Notes: generated from the letters alone by a model not told the origin. Shown: positions 26,770-36,183, counted from the first letter of the stretch. The stretch: DNA of 64,000 nt from Thermotogota bacterium (GCA_029780115.1 JAKOZG010000033.1:1-64000), one strand, 5' to 3'. Translations and numbers: made by a program.

Positions 26770-27750
26770 ATGAATAGATTTGAAAGTATTCTTCAAGCGT
26801 TTTCCACGGGTGACGCAATGGGAATGCCTACTGAATTTATGACATACAAACAAATAAAGGAAAAATTTGGATTTGTAAGCGAATTAATTGATCCTAAGTA
26901 TTCTATGATTCATTCTGATAGGCTAAAGCTTGGTGAAGTTACTGACGATACTGAACAAGTGCTTTTCTTAATAGAAGAATACCACAAAGACAAAAAATTT
27001 TCAGAAGAAACCGTGAAAAGAGCGCTTTTAAGATGGTTTAAAGAATGTAAGCCAGATGAAAAAGGATACATCGGACCTAGCACAAAAAAAGCAATCGAAT
27101 CCTTTGGCCAAGGACGAGAAGTTAAAGCTAATGGCACAACTAGTGGCGCTCCAATGAGAGTTTTAGCTCCTGTTCTTTATCATCTAAATAAGGATGAGTC
27201 TTCATTGATAACGTCAATTATCAATTGTGTTATACCGACACATAACACCAATTTAGCGATTGAATCATCATTAGCTGTTGGGTATGCATATTATTATGCT
27301 TCAAAAGGGGCAAATACAAAAGAAATAATTGATGCGGCAATAAAGGGTGCAAAGATTGGAGAAAAACTTACCGATAGAGAGTTCGTGGGACCTTCAATAG
27401 CAGAAAGATTAAATATATTAAAACAGTATATTCCAGAAGCCGACGAAGTTGATAAATTTCTTCAAAAAATCTATTATATATTTGGCACAACCATGGAAGC
27501 TGTTGATGTAGCTGGTGCAGCAATAGCAATTGGTACATATTGTAAAGATGATGTTTGGCTTGCTATCAGAATGGGTGCTTCAATTGGAGGAGATACTGAT
27601 ACAATCGCTGCAATAGCTGGTGCTCTTTCAGCTTTTCAGGCTAGCTACCACAACATTCCTCAAGACATAATTCATCTAATACAAAAGGCAAATAACATTT
27701 CTTTTAAAAAATATGCAGATTTCTTGGAAGAGGTCGATAAATTTGATTAG
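26770..27750 (+). CDS. ADP-ribosylglycohydrolase-family protein (DraG-like)
   Basis: The protein has 326 residues. Metal-binding signatures of the family are present: the N-terminal STGDAMGMP, VTDDTEQVLF (DDT, near residue 61) and the C-terminal GGDTDTIAAIAGA (near 278). Family members cleave N- or O-glycosidic bonds of ADP-ribose, and several, such as E. coli YegU, lie in sugar or nucleoside catabolic operons. ATG 26770, two bases after the previous stop, follows GGGAGG. In this operon it probably releases a free sugar for the dehydrogenase or PfkB kinase, which is inferred. Confidence 0.87.
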   Translation: MNRFESILQAFSTGDAMGMPTEFMTYKQIKEKFGFVSELIDPKYSMIHSDRLKLGEVTDDTEQVLFLIEEYHKDKKFSEETVKRALLRWFKECKPDEKGYIGPSTKKAIESFGQGREVKANGTTSGAPMRVLAPVLYHLNKDESSLITSIINCVIPTHNTNLAIESSLAVGYAYYYASKGANTKEIIDAAIKGAKIGEKLTDREFVGPSIAERLNILKQYIPEADEVDKFLQKIYYIFGTTMEAVDVAGAAIAIGTYCKDDVWLAIRMGASIGGDTDTIAAIAGALSAFQASYHNIPQDIIHLIQKANNISFKKYADFLEEVDKFD

Positions 27751-28918
27751 TATTTTAAGCGGGAGTGTTTCAATAGGCACTTTGTATGCGATCTATAACT
27801 TCGTTCTTATTCCTTATTTAAACGATACTTTAGGTTCAATGGTAATACCGGGTTATTTAGTTTCAATTGGAATGTTTCTAACAATTTTTGTTGGTATGTT
27901 AATTGGTTATTTAAGCGATAAAAAGAGGGATTACCTACTTTATATAAAAGTTCTCTTCTTGCTAGCTTTTACTTCTATGAGTTTATTGAGTTTAAAAAAT
28001 AGGTTTCTTCTTTATTTTACAACTATAGTTTTTGTAACAACAACTTTTAGTATTCAAACTCCATATTCTGCCTTTGTAAGCAATGTGAGTAAAGAACATA
28101 ATAAGGATAGGAATTATGGATTTGTGATGGGAGTATCAAATATTTCTATGTTTTTATCTTCCATTTTGATAGGTGCAGTAATCTCAAAAAGTATCGAGTT
28201 TGTCATAATTTTGCTTTCTTTGATAGGAGCAATTTTTGTGATTCCTCTACTATTCAAGAACTTAAAAAACATACAGTTGGAAGAGGTAAAAGAAGACACT
28301 TTAGCTGTAAGTAATTCAGAGGTATTAAAAAAAGTTTCTCTTCTCCTTATTTCACAGTTTGGAATTTGGTTTACGATTGGAGGCGTTCTACCTTATGCCA
28401 CATCATTCTTAAAAAGCGAGTTTGCTATGTCTCTAGAAAAAGCTTCTTTTTATATGGGAATTTCAACTTTAATTAGTGCTCTTTTTTCAACTACTACAGG
28501 CATTTTTAGTAAAATTATCGGTAGAAAAAAGTTATATATGTTAACTATATTAACTCTACTTATAACTTTTTCTTTAATCTTTATTTTTTATGAAAATTTT
28601 CTTTTCATACATTCAATCCTTCTTTTTTTAATATTGTTTTTGTTCAGTGGGGCGTTGGGCATCATATATACAATGAACGTTGTAATCATATCCAATTCAG
28701 TTCCCCAAAATTACCAAGGAAAGATCTTTGGTATTAATAACATTGTAGTAGTTCTTTCACAAACAATTTCTCTGAGTCTTATGGGAAGCGTCATCGCAAC
28801 TTTTGGTTATAGAGGAGCTCTAATCGTTCCAACCCTGGGTATGGTTATTGCATTGATTTTCTATTTATTGCATGTAAGAAGCGAAATGACAATTTCTTTA
28901 AAAAAAGAGCATATTTAG
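27743..28918 (+). CDS. MFS-type transporter
   Basis: The protein has about 391 residues with 11-12 predicted membrane segments and a motif-A-like loop (GYLSDKKRDY, near residue 57) between segments 2 and 3, as in the major facilitator superfamily. TTG 27743 is favoured because GGAAGAGG lies 9 bases before it; an in-frame ATG at 27713 would overlap the upstream gene by 38 bases. It is the last gene of the operon. It may export a by-product or provide a second uptake route; E. coli yegTUVW also pairs an MFS carrier with a DraG-like protein and a PfkB kinase. Confidence 0.82.
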   Translation: MISILSGSVSIGTLYAIYNFVLIPYLNDTLGSMVIPGYLVSIGMFLTIFVGMLIGYLSDKKRDYLLYIKVLFLLAFTSMSLLSLKNRFLLYFTTIVFVTTTFSIQTPYSAFVSNVSKEHNKDRNYGFVMGVSNISMFLSSILIGAVISKSIEFVIILLSLIGAIFVIPLLFKNLKNIQLEEVKEDTLAVSNSEVLKKVSLLLISQFGIWFTIGGVLPYATSFLKSEFAMSLEKASFYMGISTLISALFSTTTGIFSKIIGRKKLYMLTILTLLITFSLIFIFYENFLFIHSILLFLILFLFSGALGIIYTMNVVIISNSVPQNYQGKIFGINNIVVVLSQTISLSLMGSVIATFGYRGALIVPTLGMVIALIFYLLHVRSEMTISLKKEHI

Positions 28919-29343
28919 GGCATAATCTACCAAATCAGGTATTAATTCAAATAAAAATATTTACTTATTTTTTCTGTTAATAAACACAAAAACTTCGCTT
29001 CATTACTTCATTTTTAAAGAACTACACTATATCTCTGTTTTTTAATATTTCTACATTCAAGGTATTTATTATTCTACATTTACTAGAAAGTTAATATAAC
29101 ATCTCGTTAAAAATAAGAAAAGAATTGTTTTAAGAACTTTTGTTAATTTCTAACGATCTTTTTATTTCTTCATTTATGAAACATGTTTCATGGTTATTGA
29201 TAGTGTTAATCGACCTTTTAATTTTACTTTATAAACTAGCCATATGTGAAAAATAAAAATTTTTAAAAATGAGATTTTTGTATCTAATCAACTTTAATTG
29301 TTTTAGATTGTTTATAATTATTCACAAATACTGTTAATAGAGT
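28919..29343. other. AT-rich intergenic region with a 16-bp perfect palindrome
   Basis: No gene is supported. ATGAAACATGTTTCAT (29176-29191) is a perfect palindrome and a candidate repressor site for the catabolic cluster that begins downstream. The rest is low-complexity AT-rich DNA. No T-tailed terminator for the MFS gene was found. Confidence 0.5.
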
Positions 29344-29391
29344 TTGTATCTTAAGTTAAAATTATATATAATAAAGTGAGAAGTGATTCAC
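29344..29391 (+). promoter_or_regulatory. Promoter of the hydrolase/thiolase/Liv cluster with a GTGA-N8-TCAC site
   Basis: A -35 box TTGTAT (29344-29349) and a perfect -10 TATAAT (29367-29372) are 17 bases apart. GTGAGAAGTGATTCAC (29376-29391) covers the predicted start of transcription and has inverted GTGA/TCAC half-sites. The half TGATTCAC recurs at 30341-30348 before the ketoacyl synthase gene. The two-domain TetR regulator at 48.1 kb is a candidate binder, by inference only. Confidence 0.7.
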
Positions 29392-29418
29392 ATCCAATTA
29401 TTTAAAGGAGCGTTTTAA

Positions 29419-30312
29419 ATGAACGTAATTTTGAGTCAGGTAAAGATCGCTAATGGTGAAACCATTGGGTATAGGTATAAAAAGGGTGGAGAAAAAATTC
29501 TTTTATTAATCCACGGCAATATGACTTCCTCAAAGCATTGGGATATCTTTATTGATGCGTTGGATCATAAATACACTATTTATGCTCCTGATTTAAGAGG
29601 ATTTGGAATTTCGACATATCATACTTCAATAAATTCTTTAGATGACTTTAAAGAAGATTTAAAACTTTTTGTTGATGAAGTAGGTATTAAAAAGTTTAGT
29701 TTGATAGGCTGGTCAACTGGCGGGGGAGTCTGTATGGTATTTACTGCAGATTATCCAGAATACGTTGAAAAACTCATTTTATTAGAATCTGTAGGGACCC
29801 GTGGGTATCCAATTTTAAAAAAAGACATTACTGGGAAACCTATAATAGGAGAATTCTTAAAAACAAAAGAAGAAATAGCCCAAGATCCCATTCAAGTACT
29901 TCCTATTCTCAACGCATACAAGAATAAAGATAAAGAAATGCTTAAAAGAATATGGGAAGCCACCATATACACCCATAATAAGCCTGATGATGCAAAGTAC
30001 GAAGAATATCTTGAAGATATGCTAACACAAAGAAACTTAGTCGACGTAGACTACGCTTTAGCAACCTTTAATATAAGTAATGAATTTAACGGTGTCAAAC
30101 AGGGAGATAACAGAGCTTCAAAAATCAAGTGTCCAACATTAATATTGTGGGGAGAAAATGATTTAGTTGTTCCAAAACAGATGGCTCTGGATATTAAAGC
30201 AGATATTGGAAATAACGCAACGTTAGTTTATTTGAAAAAGTGTGGCCATTCGCCTTTAATAGATGATTTAGAACAATTAGTGAAAGTCGTGGAGAATTTT
30301 TTAGAAGAATAA
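29419..30312 (+). CDS. Alpha/beta-hydrolase
   Basis: The protein has 297 residues with a complete catalytic triad: Ser99 in GWSTGG, Asp248 in GENDLVVP and His277 in CGHSP. The oxyanion-hole HGNM motif lies near residue 33. No signal peptide, so it is cytoplasmic. Family members hydrolyse esters, lactones, thioesters or C-C bonds, and the sequence alone does not decide which. It is the first gene after the promoter at 29344, upstream of a ketoacyl-synthase homologue, reductase, CoA-transferase and thiolase. It probably opens the substrate for that pathway. Confidence 0.88.
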   Translation: MNVILSQVKIANGETIGYRYKKGGEKILLLIHGNMTSSKHWDIFIDALDHKYTIYAPDLRGFGISTYHTSINSLDDFKEDLKLFVDEVGIKKFSLIGWSTGGGVCMVFTADYPEYVEKLILLESVGTRGYPILKKDITGKPIIGEFLKTKEEIAQDPIQVLPILNAYKNKDKEMLKRIWEATIYTHNKPDDAKYEEYLEDMLTQRNLVDVDYALATFNISNEFNGVKQGDNRASKIKCPTLILWGENDLVVPKQMALDIKADIGNNATLVYLKKCGHSPLIDDLEQLVKVVENFLEE

Positions 30313-30391
30313 AAGTTATTTTTTATTTTTAAGTAAGATATGATTCACCTGTTATTATTAGAAAAAAAAGAAAATCAGAGGAGGAAAAAAA

Positions 30392-31408
30392 ATGAACAAC
30401 GTCGGAATTATGGGCTTAGGTGTTTATATACCAGACAATTACATTTATGCGGATGAAATAGCTAGAAGAACAGATATTCCACAATGGGTAATTGAGGAAA
30501 AATTTGGAATTCTAAAAAAACCTATTCCTGGGCCAAACGACACAACTAGTTATATGGGAATACAAGCAGCAAAAGATGCCATTAATGATGCTGGTATAGA
30601 CCCAAAAGACATTGATTTGGTAATTTGGAATGGAGCGCAACACAAAGATTATCCATGTTGGCTTGCTAGCCTGTTTGTTGCTTATGAGATTGGAGCTACC
30701 AATGCATGGGGATTTGATATGGAAGCCATGTGTGGCTCCATGATGACGGGCCTAGAAACTGCTAAGTCTTTAATGTTAAATAATGAAAGTTTGAATACAG
30801 TTTTAATCGTAAGTGGTTATAGAAACAGTGATTTGATTAATTATAAAGTGAAAGATACTTCTTTTATGTTTGATCTTGGAGCAGGTGGAGTAGCTGCTAT
30901 TTTAAGAAAAAATCTAAATAAAAATGTGATTTTAGAATCTTCTTTCAAAGGCGATGGATCATTTTCAGAGCAATGTGTAATAGAAGTAGGTGGAACAAAA
31001 AAATGGCCGATGGAACCTGAAGATACACAAAAATACTACTTTACAGTTAGAGATTCAGAAAAGTTTAAGTCTAATCTAAATGAAAAAACTATGCCGAACT
31101 TTTACTGGGTAATCAGAGATTCATTGAAAAAGTCTGGTTATAGTGAAAAAGATATAGGATATTTAGCAATTCTTCATTTTAAGAGATCTGCTCATAAAGC
31201 CGTATTAGAAGAATTAGGGTTAAATGAAAATCAAACAACTTACTTAGAAGATTATGGGCATCTTGGTCAAAATGATCAAATTTTATCGATGAAATTAGCC
31301 CTAAAAGAAGGAAAGCTGAAAGATGGAGACATAGTAGTTTTGGTAGGAGCAGGTTTGGGATTCGTTTGGGCAGCTACTACCGTAAAATGGGGGAAAATTG
31401 ATAGTTGA
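30392..31408 (+). CDS. 3-oxoacyl-ACP synthase III (FabH)-like thiolase-superfamily enzyme
   Basis: The protein has 338 residues. The nucleophile Cys114 lies in MEAMCGSMMTG and the catalytic His262 in ILHFKRSAHK, as in ketoacyl synthase III. The third residue, normally Asn in a GNTSA motif, is His290 (YGHLGQND), so this is not ordinary FabH. It stands in a catabolic, not a fatty-acid, operon. It may condense or cleave a beta-keto acyl thioester derived from the imported compound. GAGGAGG precedes the ATG. The half-site TGATTCAC lies 44 bases upstream. Confidence 0.82.
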   Translation: MNNVGIMGLGVYIPDNYIYADEIARRTDIPQWVIEEKFGILKKPIPGPNDTTSYMGIQAAKDAINDAGIDPKDIDLVIWNGAQHKDYPCWLASLFVAYEIGATNAWGFDMEAMCGSMMTGLETAKSLMLNNESLNTVLIVSGYRNSDLINYKVKDTSFMFDLGAGGVAAILRKNLNKNVILESSFKGDGSFSEQCVIEVGGTKKWPMEPEDTQKYYFTVRDSEKFKSNLNEKTMPNFYWVIRDSLKKSGYSEKDIGYLAILHFKRSAHKAVLEELGLNENQTTYLEDYGHLGQNDQILSMKLALKEGKLKDGDIVVLVGAGLGFVWAATTVKWGKIDS

Positions 31409-31436
31409 TAAATAAGTATAAAAAGGAGGATTTCAG

Positions 31437-32183
31437 ATGGATAGATTGAAAGATAAAGTATGTGTAGTCACAGGTGGAGCAAGAGGAATTGGAAAAAGCA
31501 TAGTTGAAAAATTCTCTAAAGAAGGCGCAAAAGTAGTTTTTGCTCTTGATATGAACAATGAGTTATTACACCAACTGGAACAAGAACAAAATGGAAATGT
31601 CATTAGAGGTTATTTACTTGACGTCACTAATAGGGAAGGAATTCAAAAATTCGTAGAAGAGGTAAAAAAAGAATTTGGAAGGATAGATGTTCTGGTAAAC
31701 AATGCAGGTATAACAAGAGATGGCTTGCTTCAAAAAATGACAGAAGATGACTGGGATAAAGTTATAAATATTAATTTAAAAGGTGTTTTTAACATGACTC
31801 AATTTGTCTCAACTTTAATGTTAGAAAATGGGAAAGGCAGTATTATCAATATTTCTTCTATAGTGGCCGAAAGAGGTAATGTTGGACAAACGAATTATGC
31901 AGCTTCAAAAGGTGGAGTAATATCCATGACCTACACTTGGGCAAAGGAATTAGCTAGAAAAGGAGCTAATATACGCGTTAATGCCATAGCACCAGGTTTT
32001 ATAAAAACGCCAATGACAGAAGCAATACCCGAAAAAGTGATGCAGAACATTCTATCACAAATAACCTTGAAGCGGATGGGAGAGCCTGAAGAAGTTGCCA
32101 ATGCTGTTTTATTTCTAGCTTCAGATGAATCTTCTTATATTACAGGGCATGTTTTAGATGTAAATGGGGGAACAATTCTCTAA
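31437..32183 (+). CDS. Short-chain dehydrogenase/reductase, FabG/PhaB type
   Basis: The protein has 248 residues. It has the nucleotide motif TGGARGIGKS (near 12), NNAG (near 87), a catalytic Ser in INISSIVAERG, and the YAASK Tyr-Lys pair (near 150), as in beta-ketoacyl-ACP and acetoacetyl-CoA reductases. In a degradative setting it would oxidise a 3-hydroxyacyl thioester to the 3-keto form for thiolysis. AAAAGGAGG precedes the ATG. It sits between the synthase III-like gene and the CoA-transferase. Confidence 0.9.
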   Translation: MDRLKDKVCVVTGGARGIGKSIVEKFSKEGAKVVFALDMNNELLHQLEQEQNGNVIRGYLLDVTNREGIQKFVEEVKKEFGRIDVLVNNAGITRDGLLQKMTEDDWDKVININLKGVFNMTQFVSTLMLENGKGSIINISSIVAERGNVGQTNYAASKGGVISMTYTWAKELARKGANIRVNAIAPGFIKTPMTEAIPEKVMQNILSQITLKRMGEPEEVANAVLFLASDESSYITGHVLDVNGGTIL

Positions 32184-32210
32184 TTTTTATGAAGGTAGGT
32201 GGTTTTAAAG

Positions 32211-33527
32211 ATGTGGAAAGAAAAGTACAAGCAAAAGCTAATGTCGATCGAAGAAGCGATTTTATCTCTACCAAAACGATGTACAGTTATTGTTAGCATG
32301 GCTGCTGCAGAAGCTCAAGGATTTTTAAGTAATGTTCACAAGTTCAAAGATCATTTTGAAAAAATAAAAGTTGTAACTTGTTTAGATATGGGATATTATG
32401 ATTTTTTCTTGCAAAAAGATTATGAAAATACTTTTCATTTACATACCTGGTTTTTTTCTGATTCTACAAGAAAATCTAAATACCAGAATAATTTGGACAT
32501 TTTAGACTTCATTCCCAACAACCTTCATATGGCTGGATTGGATAAAGTTATGGCTGAGAAGGAAGAAGGAAACACTCTAGTGTTTTGGGGTTCGTGCACT
32601 CCATTGATCGAAAAAACGGGTTATTTCAATTTAGGAATTTCAAATGTTTATGAAAAAGACATTGCCGAAAACGCAGATATTGTAGTTATGGAAGTTAACC
32701 AAAAGATGCCTTTTGTTCATGGAGATACCGAATGGCACATAAACAATGTGAACATTATAGTTGAGTCCGATTGGGATATTCCAGAACTTCCTATTTCAGA
32801 ACCTAAAGAAGAAGAAAAGAGGATCGCTGAATACATAGCAGATATGATTCCAAACGGTTCTACGATACAAATAGGTATTGGAGGAATTCCAAATGCCGTT
32901 GCAAGATTGCTTGAAGATAAAAAAGATCTTGGTGTTCACACTGAAATGCTCACAGAATCGATGATAGATCTGTTTGAAAAAGGCGTTATTACGAATATGA
33001 AAAAATCTCTTTGGAGAGGTAAATTTGTAATAGCTTTTGCCCTAGGAACGCAAAGAATGTACGACTTTATTAATCACAATCCTGGTATTTTAGAGTTAAG
33101 AGGAAGATATGTGAATGATCCTTATGTTGTTGGTCTGAACGACAATATGGTAAGTTTAAATACAGCAATTTCTGTTGATCTTACTGGTCAAGTAGTTTCT
33201 GAAGCTATCGGAACACAACAGTACTCAGGGCCTGGAGGTCAGTTAGATACCCATAGAGGAGCTATAAGAAGCAAAAACGGTAAAGGAATAATTGCGTTAA
33301 GATCGACTGCTAAAAAGGGAACTGTATCGACCATTGTTCCCATGTTAGACCCAGGAGCTCCAGTTACGGTTCCGAGACATGATTTAGATTACGTAGTTAC
33401 AGAATGGGGCATAGTTCATCTGCGAGGAAGAAGTGCTGGAGAAAGAGCAAAACAACTAATTTCAATTGCTCATCCAAATTTCAGAAAAGAATTAGAAGAA
33501 AAAGCTAAAGAAATGAGGTTAATATAA
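32211..33527 (+). CDS. Acetyl-CoA hydrolase/transferase family CoA-transferase
   Basis: The protein has 438 residues. The family is recognised by the GIGGIPNAVAR loop and the HTEMLTE segment containing the expected catalytic Glu (near 245). A C-terminal block (GPGGQLDTHRGA, RHDLDYVVTEWGIVHLRGRS) matches 4-hydroxybutyrate/acetate CoA-transferases. It would move CoA from acetyl-CoA or acetoacetyl-CoA to a free acid, activating the product of the hydrolases. ATG 32211 is preferred over an in-frame GTG at 32199 that lies inside the ribosome site GTAGGTGG. Confidence 0.88.
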   Translation: MWKEKYKQKLMSIEEAILSLPKRCTVIVSMAAAEAQGFLSNVHKFKDHFEKIKVVTCLDMGYYDFFLQKDYENTFHLHTWFFSDSTRKSKYQNNLDILDFIPNNLHMAGLDKVMAEKEEGNTLVFWGSCTPLIEKTGYFNLGISNVYEKDIAENADIVVMEVNQKMPFVHGDTEWHINNVNIIVESDWDIPELPISEPKEEEKRIAEYIADMIPNGSTIQIGIGGIPNAVARLLEDKKDLGVHTEMLTESMIDLFEKGVITNMKKSLWRGKFVIAFALGTQRMYDFINHNPGILELRGRYVNDPYVVGLNDNMVSLNTAISVDLTGQVVSEAIGTQQYSGPGGQLDTHRGAIRSKNGKGIIALRSTAKKGTVSTIVPMLDPGAPVTVPRHDLDYVVTEWGIVHLRGRSAGERAKQLISIAHPNFRKELEEKAKEMRLI

Positions 33528-33547
33528 AAAGTCTCAGGAGGTATGAC

Positions 33548-34753
33548 ATGGAAAAGATATATATTATTTCTGCAAAAAGAACAGCTATTGGATCTTTTGG
33601 AGGAACTTTGAAAGATATACCGGCTGTAAAGTTGGGGGCTGAAGTTACAAAAAAAGTTTTAGAAGAAGCCAAGGTGTCACCAGAAAATGTTGATGAAGTT
33701 ATCGTTGGGAATGTTTTGATGGCTGGTCATGGAATGGGCCCAGGAAGACAGGTTTCTATATATGCTGGCATACCCAATGAGAAACCCGGTTATGTTGTAA
33801 ATATGTTGTGTGGAAGTGGAATGAAAAGTATAATGATCGGAGCATCGGATATTAAAGTAGGTGACGCAGATATAGTTGTAGCAGCTGGTATTGAAAGCAT
33901 GTCTACTTCACCATATCTTTTACCTTACACATCAAGGTTTGGGAGCAAATTTGGCCACCTTGAAATACTAGATCACATGATATTAGATGGTCTTACTGAT
34001 GTTTTTAATAATTATCATATGGGGGTAACCGCCGAAAATATAGCCAAAAAATACAATATCAGTCGAGAAGAACAAGATGAATTTGCCTTCAATAGTCAAA
34101 TGAGAGCTAAAGCAGCGATTGAATCAGGTAAGTTCAAAGATGAAATTGTTCCAATTGAAATAAAAATGAAAAAAGAAACCATTATTTTTCTGCAGGATGA
34201 ATATCCTAGATTCGATACAAGTTTGGAAAAACTTTCCAAACTAAAGCCATCTTTTGTGGACAACGGAACAGTCACTGCAGGAAATGCTTCTGGTATAAAT
34301 GATGGAGCCAGTGCAGTACTACTTGCTTCTGAACAGGCTGTAGAAAAATATGGGTTAAAACCTATTGCAGAGTTAATAGGTTACAGTCAAGCTGGAGTTG
34401 AGCCAGCGTATATGGGGTTAGGTCCCGTTCCTGCAATTAAAGTACTTTTAGATAAAATCAAAATGAATATAGAAGATATGGGCCTTATAGAACTTAACGA
34501 AGCGTTTGCTGCTCAATCACTTGGAGTATTGAGAGATCTAGAAAGTATCTATGGAAAAACTAAAGATTGGTTTATTCAAAGAACTAACGTGAATGGTGGG
34601 GCAATTGCTCTAGGTCACCCCATTGGAGCATCCGGAAACAGGATCGTTGTTACATTGCTTCATGAAATGAAGAAGAGAAATATCGAGTATGGCTTAGCTT
34701 CTTTGTGTATTGGTGGTGGAATGGGAACTGCTATGGTTATTAGAAACATCTAA
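33548..34753 (+). CDS. Acetyl-CoA C-acetyltransferase (thiolase)
   Basis: The protein has 401 residues with all thiolase active-site residues: Cys88 (NMLCGSG), His357 (ALGHPIGASG) and Cys387 (LCIGGGMG). The NEAFAAQS motif is near 318. It cleaves 3-ketoacyl-CoA (typically acetoacetyl-CoA) with CoA to acetyl-CoA, or condenses in reverse. CAGGAGG precedes the ATG, and the gene follows the CoA-transferase by 20 bases. The CoA-transferase, SDR and thiolase together can take a C4 hydroxy acid to two acetyl-CoA. Confidence 0.92.
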   Translation: MEKIYIISAKRTAIGSFGGTLKDIPAVKLGAEVTKKVLEEAKVSPENVDEVIVGNVLMAGHGMGPGRQVSIYAGIPNEKPGYVVNMLCGSGMKSIMIGASDIKVGDADIVVAAGIESMSTSPYLLPYTSRFGSKFGHLEILDHMILDGLTDVFNNYHMGVTAENIAKKYNISREEQDEFAFNSQMRAKAAIESGKFKDEIVPIEIKMKKETIIFLQDEYPRFDTSLEKLSKLKPSFVDNGTVTAGNASGINDGASAVLLASEQAVEKYGLKPIAELIGYSQAGVEPAYMGLGPVPAIKVLLDKIKMNIEDMGLIELNEAFAAQSLGVLRDLESIYGKTKDWFIQRTNVNGGAIALGHPIGASGNRIVVTLLHEMKKRNIEYGLASLCIGGGMGTAMVIRNI

Positions 34754-34846
34754 AATCCATAAACAAGGGGGTCGATAGCTTTAAAAAAGCCTTTAGTTTC
34801 AAACAACGAAGTTTGATCTTTGCTTAAAAATCAGGAGGTGGAACTC

Positions 34847-36079
34847 ATGAAACGAATATTTTTAGTAATGATGAGTTTGTTGATGGTGTTTTCGTGTGCG
34901 CTAGCTGCAGAAAAACCTATAAAGATCGGAGCGGTTAATCCTTTAGGAGACATTACCGGCGATCAAGCTACAAAAGCTATGAAATTAGCGGTAAAAGAGA
35001 TTAACGATGCAGGAGGAGTATTAGGTAGACCTATAGAACTCATAGTTATAGACGATGAGATGAATCCAGCAAAAGGAGCTGCTGCTATTGAAAGACTTGC
35101 AACAGTGGAAAATGTCGACTTCTTTGTTGGCGGAATGGGTAGTGGGGTTCATCTAGCACAGGTGCCTATCTTGAAAAAATATCAAAAAATCACTGTTTGG
35201 ATTGGAGCGGCATCTCATCAAGCAGAAATAGCTATGGGGCCCGACGCTGATTGGTATTTCCATCTACATCCATGGGATTATCAACAAGGTGAAGGTTATG
35301 GTGTAGGTTGGACCGAAATTGTACATGCTTATCCTAACGTTAAAATAGAAAAAGTCTTTCTAGCTTATGAAGAAGGAGCTTTTGGAACAGATTCTTACAC
35401 TTCTTATATTGATTTATACGAAGCGGCAAAAAGAGGCGAAGGATCTTGGAAAGAAATATTAAAAGAGTTTAAAGGAGCTTCCTTTAAGAGTGCTTCTCTT
35501 GGTGGTGGAGATTATAGGGCAATGCTAAACCAAGCAAAAGCCTTTAATCCAGACCTTTTTATATGGGCCGGATACGACGCAGACGCGATTCCTATAGTTG
35601 CTCAAGCCAAAGAAGTTAATTTTCAACCTCCATTATTTGTTGGAGCACCTCCAGGATGGCCTGCTGATTTTGGAAAAAATCCTCTCTCAGAAAATGTTAT
35701 TTTGTACGGAATGTGGGCACCGACTCTAAATGAAGTAAGTCCTGTAGCAAAACATTTTTATGACGCTTATGTGGAAATGTGGAAGGAAGAACCAGCAACA
35801 TATTTTGCTCCATTAGGATACACGAATATTTATTTCTTGGTAGAAGGTATTAAAAAAGCTGGATCGTTGGATAAAAATGCTATTATTGAGGCTTTAAGAA
35901 CCATAGAATATGAGTCACCGCTTGGAGAAGTTTTGAAGATAGAACCAAGTAGAATTATAAAGAATCAAGGATTCAAATATCAAAAGATATTGCAGTGGCA
36001 AAAGGGAAGGCAAGAAGTAATTTGGCCATTAGAATTAGCTACGACTCAACTAGTCTATCCATTTAAATTTGGAAAATAA
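34847..36079 (+). CDS. Liv-type ABC transporter substrate-binding protein (first system)
   Basis: The protein has 410 residues. A signal peptide (ending FSCALA) precedes a type 1 periplasmic-binding fold with IKIGAVNPLGDITG and EINDAGGVLGRPIELIVIDDE, hallmarks of the LivK/leucine-isoleucine-valine family. This family also binds amides, aromatic acids and other carboxylates. CAGGAGGTGG precedes ATG 34847. It heads a full five-gene transporter downstream of the thiolase, so its ligand is more likely a carboxylate or ester than an amino acid. That is inferred from context. Confidence 0.9.
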   Translation: MKRIFLVMMSLLMVFSCALAAEKPIKIGAVNPLGDITGDQATKAMKLAVKEINDAGGVLGRPIELIVIDDEMNPAKGAAAIERLATVENVDFFVGGMGSGVHLAQVPILKKYQKITVWIGAASHQAEIAMGPDADWYFHLHPWDYQQGEGYGVGWTEIVHAYPNVKIEKVFLAYEEGAFGTDSYTSYIDLYEAAKRGEGSWKEILKEFKGASFKSASLGGGDYRAMLNQAKAFNPDLFIWAGYDADAIPIVAQAKEVNFQPPLFVGAPPGWPADFGKNPLSENVILYGMWAPTLNEVSPVAKHFYDAYVEMWKEEPATYFAPLGYTNIYFLVEGIKKAGSLDKNAIIEALRTIEYESPLGEVLKIEPSRIIKNQGFKYQKILQWQKGRQEVIWPLELATTQLVYPFKFGK

Positions 36080-36114
36080 ATTATATTCTGAACAATTGAA
36101 TTAGCAAGGATGGA

Positions 36115-36135
36115 GGCTGGATAATCGATCCAGCC
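36115..36135 (+). other. Intercistronic stem-loop between LivK- and LivH-type genes
   Basis: GGCTGGAT (36115-36122) pairs perfectly with ATCCAGCC (36128-36135) around AATCG. It lies 49 bases before the permease start and has no T-run. Position and form match the hairpins at 6181 and 43925, so it probably sets the binding-protein to permease ratio. Confidence 0.75.
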
Positions 36136-36183
36136 CCATTCCATATCAGATAACTTATATTAGCTATCAAGGCGGTGTTGAAC

